This document shows, in pieces, positions 26,539 to 32,819 of a DNA stretch of 64,000 bases. The notes beneath the pieces are model-generated. The model did not search any database. It was not told the DNA's origin and was given only the letters and a program-made list of their open reading frames with translations. Source of the stretch: JACJVV01 sp047602755 (GTDB lineage: Archaea; Nanobdellota; Nanobdellia; Woesearchaeales; JACJVV01); the NCBI GenBank assembly GCA_047602755.1, contig JBLKOM010000003.1, positions 124,001-188,000 on the forward strand, written 5' to 3'. The translations under genes and the position numbers were made by a program. How positions within the stretch are numbered: the stretch's first letter is position 1; each line of letters begins with the position of its first letter.

Positions 26539-27471
26539 TTAATCTATTTTATATCTATCTAACCGATCTAATATATTTAATGCTACATCAGTTAATGTTC
26601 CTTTAGGATTTTCTTTATGCTTTTTTATCTCTTCATAAAAATCTCCAATAAAAATCATTCCATAATTATCGATTTCATTTCTAAGTGATTTATCAATATT
26701 AACATTTAAACCTAATTTAGGGTCAATAAAACCACATTGCATTGCTCTTATGAAATGCTCTTCAAAACAAACCCGCCAGTTTATATATTCTTTAGGATAA
26801 TTTAATGGTGTTTGTCGATTAAAAATATATTCTTTTGTTTGAATTTCATGTTCAATAGGCCTTAATACTTCTTTAGCTCTTGGATGTGATGCTTCATGAG
26901 CAATTATTTCTATTGACCTATACATAAATGGTGGGCCAATTATCTGATATGATACATTACCAATACTAGGACCATTACCTGACATTATATCTTCTAAAGG
27001 CATTGGAATTATTTCCATATCAAAAGTATTTTCTTCCCATGCATCATCTATTATATTTTTAATATTTGACCTTTCTAAAATATTTTCTAGGAATTCACAT
27101 TCTTCTTGATATTTTAGTAATATAGTTTGATAAAAATCTTCAAAATCACTATTCTCATAAAAATGTATAAGATATGGTAATATGGATTTACCTATTTCTA
27201 TATCACGCTCGATAAATTGATTTAATACTAAATTTTCTCGCTCAGAAAAATCAGGAGCTTCATTTAATGTTAATAAATATATAGCAGGTTTTGAATGATG
27301 TTGATAATCTTCTTGCTTTAGTCCTAAACCCGAATATCCTTGAAAATGGTCTACTACTTTTCTTCGGAGTATATGAGAATCAATATTTCCTCTAGCTAAG
27401 CCTAATGTATTTAACATAGAATATAACAAAAATTCATTTTTATCTGGTCTAACTAATAGTTTTGTTTGCAT
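26539..27471 (-). CDS. Predicted gluzincin-like metallopeptidase (HEASH motif)
   Basis: A 310-residue soluble protein. H192-E193-x2-H196 (IIAHEASHPRAKE) is a zinc-peptidase HEXXH motif in the right hydrophobic-before, helix context. A conserved-looking EEHFIRA about 45 residues later could give the third ligand, as in gluzincins. The layout recalls the uncharacterised DUF4932 peptidases, but I cannot verify that. No signal peptide, so it would act in the cytoplasm. The start is put at the ATG at 27471 (with a TTATAAAT box about 25 nt upstream) rather than a TTG 21 bases earlier. Confidence 0.6.
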   Translation of the reverse strand: MQTKLLVRPDKNEFLLYSMLNTLGLARGNIDSHILRRKVVDHFQGYSGLGLKQEDYQHHSKPAIYLLTLNEAPDFSERENLVLNQFIERDIEIGKSILPYLIHFYENSDFEDFYQTILLKYQEECEFLENILERSNIKNIIDDAWEENTFDMEIIPMPLEDIMSGNGPSIGNVSYQIIGPPFMYRSIEIIAHEASHPRAKEVLRPIEHEIQTKEYIFNRQTPLNYPKEYINWRVCFEEHFIRAMQCGFIDPKLGLNVNIDKSLRNEIDNYGMIFIGDFYEEIKKHKENPKGTLTDVALNILDRLDRYKID

Positions 27472-27604
27472 ATATGTGGGATTATTATTCAATTTATAAG
27501 AACTTTCATAAGTTATTATTAGATTTTAAACCTATAAATAAATGCATCTAAATATGATCTAAAATAATAATAATAATAATAAACTGCATTAATCTATCTA
27601 CAAT

Positions 27605-29083
27605 TTATTCTTTACTTAGGTCTTGAGATATTTCTAACTTTCTTAATTGTTGTTTTATATTCTCAAGGATAGATTGCAGATGAGCAGATACAAATTTAAT
27701 TGTTCCGGCACATTCATGACCACCACCATCAACATTAGCTTCAGGAATATCTTGTCTTAAATTCTCAATTATTTTTTGCACAGGTAATACTGGTTTTGTT
27801 GCTCTAATTATAATCATATCAGACATATACCCTAATGTTAATACTGCATTATCTTTACCTAATGCAACATGATCATGTACAAGACCAATAACTTTTCCAG
27901 GTGTTGGATAAGTAAATCTTAAAGTATACTTCTCTACGTCTAATGTTGAAAAAGTAATACCTTTTATTTCTTGTGTCCTTAAATATGGTAATGTACTTTG
28001 TAATTGTGTTTCTACTCCTTTATTCACTTCACTATTTATCATATCAACCATTTCTTTGTTTTCTAGTAGTTCTTCAAAAATACCTTTACCACCATCAAAC
28101 TTCATATGGTAAGCTACAAAATCAATAGCGATACCTATTTTTGCAAGCTCCTCTCTTGATTTACCTGAATTTTGAATATAGTCTTCTGTTTCAGGAATAG
28201 TACATCTATCACTAATTGCAGCTGTTGCTGGCATGACTGGTTTTTCAAAATCTTCAGATATGAACCTTGCAACTTCATAACAAAGCATACCTGCGCTTGT
28301 TTGACCATCAAGACCAAACATGTAAGGATTAAGATGTAACTTAACAAATGGACAAACAGATGTTTTACCATCTGTCATTTCAACAGGGTTATGGTGATCA
28401 ATTACAATGATTTCATATCCTAATAAAGATAATGTCTTCATCCCAAAAACATCTTCAGGTGTTGAACCATTGTCAAGTATTAATATTAAAGGCTTTTTTT
28501 GGCCAAAATTGTCAAGACGTTTAGCAAGTACTAAGTCTCTAAATACATCACCTGTTTCATAAAAAGGAGCTTTACTTGGACTTCTATAAAGATTATAATC
28601 TGGATTTATACCTTGTTTTTCCATTAAAATCTTGCAAGCCATTTCTATAGCTAATCCTGAATTAATTCCATCAGAATCATTATGGTGCCGTATTAGAATA
28701 GGTTCACCTTCTATTACTGCTTTTCTTATTCGTTTAGCAATATCAAGCATTTTTTGTTTCATTAAATCATAACGTTCAGATTTAATGCTTAGATCTTGTC
28801 TAATTGGTTTGCTTAAATTATCAATTATTTGATCAAAATTAACATCAGATTTTGTTATTTTTTCAATTTCTATTTGTAATCTTCCAGCACGTTCACTAAC
28901 TTTACCCGAAATCCTTACAATATCATTTGTTTCAAATTTAGAATCCTTTATGACTGCATCAATTGTTCCCGTTGCATCACTTACACTGAAAATAACAGGA
29001 CCAGGTTTTGCTTTTCTTAATATTTTAACATCTCCGTTAAATCTATCTCTATCTTTTAATTCACTTATTTTACTTAAATTCAT
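27605..29083 (-). CDS. Archaeal RecJ-like DHH phosphoesterase with N-terminal OB fold
   Basis: A 492-residue protein with an OB-fold nucleic-acid-binding domain (about 1-78; FSVSDATGTIDAVIK), a DHH domain with HNDSDG (134-139), ILILDNGS (about 200-207) and the name-giving DHH at 229-231 (VIDHHNP), and a C-terminal DHHA1 domain with the VDGGGHECAGTI signature near 453-464. This is the build of archaeal RecJ-family single-strand exonucleases/GINS-associated nucleases (COG1107-like). It probably acts in DNA replication or repair. A GAGG 9 nt before the ATG provides a ribosome-binding site. Confidence 0.88.
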   Translation of the reverse strand: MNLSKISELKDRDRFNGDVKILRKAKPGPVIFSVSDATGTIDAVIKDSKFETNDIVRISGKVSERAGRLQIEIEKITKSDVNFDQIIDNLSKPIRQDLSIKSERYDLMKQKMLDIAKRIRKAVIEGEPILIRHHNDSDGINSGLAIEMACKILMEKQGINPDYNLYRSPSKAPFYETGDVFRDLVLAKRLDNFGQKKPLILILDNGSTPEDVFGMKTLSLLGYEIIVIDHHNPVEMTDGKTSVCPFVKLHLNPYMFGLDGQTSAGMLCYEVARFISEDFEKPVMPATAAISDRCTIPETEDYIQNSGKSREELAKIGIAIDFVAYHMKFDGGKGIFEELLENKEMVDMINSEVNKGVETQLQSTLPYLRTQEIKGITFSTLDVEKYTLRFTYPTPGKVIGLVHDHVALGKDNAVLTLGYMSDMIIIRATKPVLPVQKIIENLRQDIPEANVDGGGHECAGTIKFVSAHLQSILENIKQQLRKLEISQDLSKE

Positions 29084-29318
29084 TTTTAAATCCTCTGAAA
29101 AGAAATCTTTTACTCTTTTTTATAGCCGTTATTAGATTAATAATCAACTACCTTGCAATCATTTGATCTGATTGAAAGCATGTTTCTTTTCTCTTTCATA
29201 TTCAAAGATTGATTCTCCCTTTTTAAATGTTATGCAAATAGATATAATTTTATAGGAGAACTAAATAAAAATAATATAAATTAAAAATAACAAAAAATAA
29301 ATTAGAAATCACAACAGA

Positions 29319-29621
29319 TTATGCAGCAGTTGCTGCATGTACTAATTTGAATTTCTCATGTTGTGTCTTTATGCTTGTAAGTGTATCTTTAACTGCAATA
29401 TAACAATCCCATTCTTCAGATTGTGCTACAAATAATTGTGCATCAATAACGGCTTGGAGATGTATCTCAAATCTACTTTTTCTTCCCTCCCTACTAAAGC
29501 GTTTAACATGGATTTTTACTTCAGTTGAATTAATTTTTTTCATGAAATTCCTTAATAATTCATCAACATTATTCCTTAATTTTATAGGTATATTGTCTAA
29601 ATCTACATATTGTATTTCCAT
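29319..29621 (-). CDS. Small alpha/beta protein, possibly HPF/RaiA-like
   Basis: A 100-residue protein with pattern strand-helix-strand-strand-strand-helix (EIQYVDLDNIP, helix to about 30, TEVKIHVKRFS, RFEIHLQAVI, then a C-terminal helix AVKDTLTSIKTQHEKF). This order is that of the ribosome hibernation factor fold, but the sequence evidence is weak. GGGTGAT lies a few nt before the ATG. If right, it would be a second protein of that fold in the window after the one at 18412-18822. Confidence 0.4.
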   Translation of the reverse strand: MEIQYVDLDNIPIKLRNNVDELLRNFMKKINSTEVKIHVKRFSREGRKSRFEIHLQAVIDAQLFVAQSEEWDCYIAVKDTLTSIKTQHEKFKLVHAATAA

Positions 29622-29746
29622 GTTATCACCCTTAGTAAACGCATAATTAATCTTATAAAAATATTATGAATTAAAAGTCATTAAATCTTATAAAAAAGAT
29701 AAATAAAGTAGAAAATAATTTAAACAAGAACTTCTAAAATAATAAA

Positions 29747-30175
29747 ATGCCTAATAAAAATAAGAAAAATGAAGATTTAAAGTCTAGATTAAATAAAATA
29801 ATTAATGGATCAAACGAAAATGACACAAAATCTTCATTCTGGTTTGATTTTAGCTTATTTATAATCATAATTGTTAGCGTAGTATGCGTTGTTCTTGAAG
29901 GAATGCCTAATTTAAGTGAAGCAGATATAATAGCACTTAAAATGTTAGAATGGGCTTTCACAATTATTTTTACTATTGAATATCTATTAAGAATATATGT
30001 TGCAAATCAACCAAAAAAATATATATTTAGTTTTTTTGGAATAGTTGATTTTATCTCAATAATACCTACTTATTTAAGTTTGTTGTTTGTCGGTGCACAA
30101 TATTTTGCTGTAGTAAGAGTATTACGACTACTAAGAATATTAAGATATACTAGAGTTGTTAAATTATCAAGGTAA
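29747..30175 (+). CDS. Isolated voltage-sensor domain protein (S1-S4 only)
   Basis: A 142-residue membrane protein. After a charged N-terminus come four helices matching S1-S4 of voltage-gated channels: S1 about 34-53, S2 about 65-88 (ending FTIEYLLRIYV), S3 about 97-115 (FGIVDFISIIPTY), and S4 about 121-141 with Arg every third residue (RVLRLLRILRYTRVV). The protein ends two residues later, at the place where channels continue into the S4-S5 linker and pore. No pore-like sequence follows in any frame before the next gene. It may be a self-standing voltage sensor, a proton-channel-like protein, or a truncated channel. Confidence 0.75.
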   Translation: MPNKNKKNEDLKSRLNKIINGSNENDTKSSFWFDFSLFIIIIVSVVCVVLEGMPNLSEADIIALKMLEWAFTIIFTIEYLLRIYVANQPKKYIFSFFGIVDFISIIPTYLSLLFVGAQYFAVVRVLRLLRILRYTRVVKLSR

Positions 30176-30253
30176 ATAACACAATATTATACTATATTTA
30201 GTTCAAGCTTAAAGTTCAAAAAACATTTAAAATAAAAAATTGGTAATTAAAAT

Positions 30254-30613
30254 ATGGCATTAGGACTAACTGGAGCAATAATTGCAATAATAATAATAAT
30301 AGTTGTTTTTCTTTTACTTTCATTAATTATCAGAGAGCTTACAGAATTGTTTAAAGTTAAAAATCATACAATGATGAATGCTGTTAAAATTTCTGGAGTT
30401 ATAATGGTACTTTTAATATTGCAATATTTGGTTTCTAGTTGGCAAATCTTGTCAGGAATTGTTCTTGCAATAATAATAATTACATTGTTCTACATGATTC
30501 AATTAGAATATAAAACTAATTTGAGAAAAACTTTACTCATTGGTTTATGTACTATTTTAGGATTTGGAATACTTATGGCAATTATTGCTGGGATAATTGT
30601 TTTATTTGGATAA
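30254..30613 (+). CDS. Four-helix membrane protein, unknown
   Basis: A 119-residue very hydrophobic protein with helices at about 6-28, 43-62, 66-84 and 93-117, the short loops carrying the few charges (RELTELFKVKNH, EYKTNLRK). No family is recognised. It starts 78 nt after the voltage-sensor gene on the same strand and may be on the same transcript. An interaction with that protein is conceivable but only by position. Confidence 0.55.
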   Translation: MALGLTGAIIAIIIIIVVFLLLSLIIRELTELFKVKNHTMMNAVKISGVIMVLLILQYLVSSWQILSGIVLAIIIITLFYMIQLEYKTNLRKTLLIGLCTILGFGILMAIIAGIIVLFG

Positions 30614-30655
30614 AAATTCCAATAATTTATTAAATAATAGTTCAAAAATAGTTTT

Positions 30656-31150
30656 ATGTTATTTCCTGCACATATTGCATTATCAATAATTGTTCTAAGA
30701 TTATTAATAGAGGTGTATCCTTTATATTATTCAAAAAGTTTATTTTTTATTGGATTGTCTATAGTATTTGGATTATTACCTGACTTCGATATAATCGGAA
30801 AAAAGTTTAAAGATCATCATAAGTCATTATTTCATGCACCTTTATTTTGGATTATTATTTGCGGATTATTATTTTTTATAAATTATTATTTTGCATTATT
30901 ATTTACATTACAAATTTTTATCCATTTATTTAGTGATTATATTACTGCAAGAACTGCGGGAATTTCTATATTCTATCCATTATCAAAAAAAGATTACAGT
31001 TTATTCCCATTAAAGTCATATAAAGGGGATTTTCACTTAACTGATTTTAAAAATTATAAAGAATATCTCATTAATTATGCTAATAATAAAATTTTACTAA
31101 TATTTGAAATCGGAGTTTTTATGATTGGAATTATTTTAATTTTTATTTAA
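30656..31150 (+). CDS. YdjM/DUF457-type membrane-bound metal-dependent hydrolase
   Basis: A 164-residue membrane protein with about five hydrophobic helices. Polar motifs lie at helix ends as in the YdjM (DUF457) family: an early His (FPAHIALS), LLPDFD (about 42-47), DHHKSLFHAP (about 53-62) and HLFSDY (about 89-94). These His/Asp residues are thought to bind metal. E. coli YdjM is induced in the SOS response, but no physiological substrate is established. The gene is 42 nt downstream of another membrane-protein gene on the same strand. Confidence 0.75.
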   Translation: MLFPAHIALSIIVLRLLIEVYPLYYSKSLFFIGLSIVFGLLPDFDIIGKKFKDHHKSLFHAPLFWIIICGLLFFINYYFALLFTLQIFIHLFSDYITARTAGISIFYPLSKKDYSLFPLKSYKGDFHLTDFKNYKEYLINYANNKILLIFEIGVFMIGIILIFI

Positions 31151-31248
31151 GACAGACATATTAATATATCTATTAATATTTTATTCTACAATAAGATTAG
31201 ATATTATTATAATATACTTTATAAATTTTGAATTAATGAAATAAATAT

Positions 31249-31812
31249 ATGGAGATTGGAAAAATAAAAATCTTTCAAAATAGGATTGAATGGAGAAAGT
31301 GGCTTTCTAAGAATTCTAAAAAAGAAAAAGAGATATGGTTAGCATATTATAACAAAGCTTCAGGTAAAAAAAATATACCTTATGACCATGCTGTTGAAGA
31401 AGCACTATGTTATGGATGGATTGATTCAGTTGTTAAAAAAAATGATAAGAATACTTGTGTCCAAAGATTTACACCTAGAAGATCAAATAGTAACTTATCA
31501 ACATTAAATAAAGAACGAATTTTAAAATTAATTAAACAAAAGAAAATGACTAAAAAAGGTCTTGAAGCAGTCAAGCATGTATTTATTTATAATGGAAAAG
31601 AACAAAAATTAAAGATTCCAAATGATATTTTAATTATAATAAAAAAAGATAAAGAAATATGGAAGCATTTTCAATCATTCCCTGAAAAGTATAAAAGAAT
31701 CCGGATAGGCTGGATTGAAGATGCAAGAGATAGGCCATTGATGTTTAAACAAAGATTAAATTATTTTCTTAAAATGACTGCAAAAAATAAAAAATATGGT
31801 AGCATTCCTTAA
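31249..31812 (+). CDS. YdeI/OmpD-associated family protein
   Basis: A 187-residue basic, soluble protein. Family features are visible: WRKWLSKNSKKEKEIWLAYY at the N-terminus, PYDHAVEEALCYGWIDSVVK (about 44-63), CVQRFTPRRSNSNLSTLN (about 70-87) and a C-terminal IRIGWIEDARDRPLMFKQR. The Trp-Ile-Asp and RFTPRR blocks are the hallmark. The family is widespread in bacteria and archaea, and its biochemical role is not settled. A monocistronic gene with an A+T-rich promoter, followed by a hairpin cluster. Confidence 0.8.
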   Translation: MEIGKIKIFQNRIEWRKWLSKNSKKEKEIWLAYYNKASGKKNIPYDHAVEEALCYGWIDSVVKKNDKNTCVQRFTPRRSNSNLSTLNKERILKLIKQKKMTKKGLEAVKHVFIYNGKEQKLKIPNDILIIIKKDKEIWKHFQSFPEKYKRIRIGWIEDARDRPLMFKQRLNYFLKMTAKNKKYGSIP

Positions 31813-31905
31813 CGTCAGGCTTAAGGGAAGTTTTTTGCGTAGCAAAAAAACTGAGAGAGCAAAGTGCAACGTGGTCGGAGTAAAATCTTTGATTTTACGG
31901 AGAAG
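31813..31905. repeat. Hairpin-rich intergenic element
   Basis: A short stretch between convergent genes with two strong hairpins on the plus strand: TTTTTTGC-GTA-GCAAAAAA and GTAAAATC-TTT-GATTTTAC (eight pairs each), separated by a G+A-rich segment (GAGAGAGCAAAGTGCAACG). GGCTTA at about 31818 pairs with TAAGCC at 31914-31919, possibly closing the whole. Its style is that of dispersed intergenic repeats, but only one copy is present here. It may serve as a terminator for both genes. Confidence 0.45.
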
Positions 31906-32453
31906 TTCAAAGTAAGCCATCAGTATTTAGTTTTTTTAGAATAATATACTTTATTTCTTCAATCGTTTTTTCACCAGTATCAATTATCAAATCTTCATTT
32001 AATGGTTTGATTTCTTGTTCAAGTTTTACAATTATTTCTTCACCTTTATTCTTGGCTCTTTCTCTATCTCTCATTAGTAACATTTCTTTTGAAGCTGTTA
32101 AGAACACTTTAATAATTTTATAATCTCCTTCTTCAAGAATTTTAATTATTTCATTATAATATTCTTCTCTGAATATTTCTTCTACTACAATATTAAAATT
32201 GTTCTCCATTAATTGTTTTAGAAAGAATGAGCCAACATTGTGTGCAATGGCACTTCGAACATTGCTTGAATTTTTAGAAATAATATGTTTAAACTTATCA
32301 ATATCTAAATGAATAATATTAGGGATATCTTTCTTTAAATGATTTGAAATTTCAGATTTTCCAGTTCCAGCTGGTCCTCGAATTATAATTGCAAAACCCA
32401 TATAGTATAAAATCTATTATATATTTATATTTCTTTTGATGGCTTACTTTGAA
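31906..32453. repeat. Perfect 17-bp inverted repeats flanking the kinase gene
   Basis: TTCAAAGTAAGCCATCA at 31906-31922 and its exact reverse complement TGATGGCTTACTTTGAA at 32437-32453. The first copy contains the last codons and stop of the P-loop kinase gene. The second lies 36 nt upstream of its start. The 514 bases between hold nothing but the kinase and its promoter. Confidence 0.9.
31907..32401 (-). CDS. AAA_33-type P-loop kinase/nucleotidase
   Basis: A 164-residue small P-loop protein. Walker A RGPAGTGKSE is at about 8-17, HLDIDKFK follows at about 31-38, then IVVEEIFRE in the place of the second acidic motif, a RDRERAK lid-like segment near 113, and a LIIDTGEKTIEEI ending typical of AAA_33 kinases (relatives of zeta toxin, polynucleotide kinase and chloramphenicol phosphotransferase). 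The substrate is unknown. The ATG follows an AATATAAATATATA box by about 25 nt. The gene lies precisely between 17-bp inverted repeats, its stop being inside one, so it may be a transferable or invertible unit. Confidence 0.75.
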   Translation of the reverse strand: MGFAIIIRGPAGTGKSEISNHLKKDIPNIIHLDIDKFKHIISKNSSNVRSAIAHNVGSFFLKQLMENNFNIVVEEIFREEYYNEIIKILEEGDYKIIKVFLTASKEMLLMRDRERAKNKGEEIIVKLEQEIKPLNEDLIIDTGEKTIEEIKYIILKKLNTDGLL

Positions 32454-32488
32454 TTACGTTTAACTAGAATTATAACTAAACAATAAAA

Positions 32489-32496
32489 TTTAAATA
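32489..32496 (+). promoter_or_regulatory. TATA box of the leuA leader transcript
   Basis: TTTAAATA, preceded by AAAA as a BRE-like purine run. Its centre is about 26 nt from the ATG at 32519, so transcription should start at or next to that ATG, making the first leader peptide leaderless. Confidence 0.7.
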
Positions 32497-32518
32497 TACA
32501 TCCATCTTCTTCTCTATT

Positions 32519-32575
32519 ATGACTAGCAATATATACTCAAATAATGAATCTTTTCTGCTAGTTTTACTTTTATAA
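32519..32575 (+). CDS. Leader peptide 1 of leuA (18 residues, Leu/Val-rich end)
   Basis: A short open frame reading MTSNIYSNNESFLLVLLL, then TAA. The last six codons are CTG CTA GTT TTA CTT TTA: five leucines and one valine. It begins at the position expected for the transcript start, so it would be translated as a leaderless message. Its 5' codons ACTAGCA (32522-32528) pair perfectly with TGCTAGT (32556-32562), which lies inside the Leu codons. A ribosome waiting at those codons would open this hairpin and free TAGCA to pair with TGCTA at 32595-32599 instead. It probably senses charged tRNA-Leu for leuA. Inference from sequence only. Confidence 0.6.
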   Translation: MTSNIYSNNESFLLVLLL

Positions 32576-32579
32576 TCAA

Positions 32580-32602
32580 GGTTAGTATATATTCTGCTAA
32601 CC
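32580..32602 (+). promoter_or_regulatory. Intercistronic hairpin between leader peptides 1 and 2
   Basis: GGTTAG (32580-32585) pairs with CTAACC (32597-32602) around an 11-nt loop, directly after the stop of leader 1. Its 3' arm contains TGCTA (32595-32599), which can alternatively pair with TAGCA in the first codons of leader 1, giving two mutually exclusive folds. Confidence 0.5.
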
Positions 32603-32634
32603 AATCTAAAACAACTTAATAGAGGTAAGAAAAA

Positions 32635-32757
32635 ATGAATAAAAAACAAAAAACAAATGTGAAAAAAATAAACCGTAAGACACAATTTAATAATTCAAAT
32701 AGTTGTACTTCTCAAAATCTTCTGCTTTTACAACTACTTCTTAATTTACTCAAATAA
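32635..32757 (+). CDS. Leader peptide 2 of leuA (40 residues, Leu-rich end)
   Basis: Starts with ATG 8 nt after AGAGGTA (32621-32627), a good ribosome-binding site. The first half is Lys/Asn-rich. The end reads QNLLLLQLLLNLLK, nine leucines in thirteen codons, with CTT, CTG, TTA, CTA and CTC all used, so several Leu tRNAs are sampled. TACTTCT occurs at 32706-32712 and again in the Leu codons at 32735-32741. Both are complementary (seven pairs, one G-T) to the leuA ribosome-binding site AGAGGTA at 32806-32812. AGTTGTA (32701-32707) can pair with TACAACT (32729-32735). Stalling here would change access to the leuA start. A regulatory peptide is inferred. Confidence 0.65.
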   Translation: MNKKQKTNVKKINRKTQFNNSNSCTSQNLLLLQLLLNLLK

Positions 32758-32766
32758 ATCAATTGC

Positions 32767-32772
32767 TTTTTT
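32767..32772 (+). terminator. T-tract after leader peptide 2, possible attenuation site
   Basis: Six T residues 9 nt after the stop of leader 2 and before leuA. Archaeal RNA polymerase can terminate at T-tracts, so this could be where untranslated or uncoupled transcripts end. Short runs of T are common in this A+T-rich sequence, so the call is weak. Confidence 0.3.
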
Positions 32773-32805
32773 ATCAATGATTTAAAGAATTTTAATAAAA
32801 TAGAT

Positions 32806-32812
32806 AGAGGTA
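32806..32812 (+). promoter_or_regulatory. leuA ribosome-binding site, sequesterable by leader 2 Leu codons
   Basis: AGAGGTA, 7 nt before the leuA ATG. It is identical to the site in front of leader 2 (32621-32627) and complementary to both TACTTCT copies in leader 2. Confidence 0.65.
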
Positions 32813-32819
32813 TATTCCA

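Noticed and set aside
32476..32685. 69-codon minus-strand frame opposite the leuA leader
   Set aside because: Antisense to both leader peptides, hydrophobic by composition only; the plus strand has the promoter, ribosome-binding site and Leu runs.
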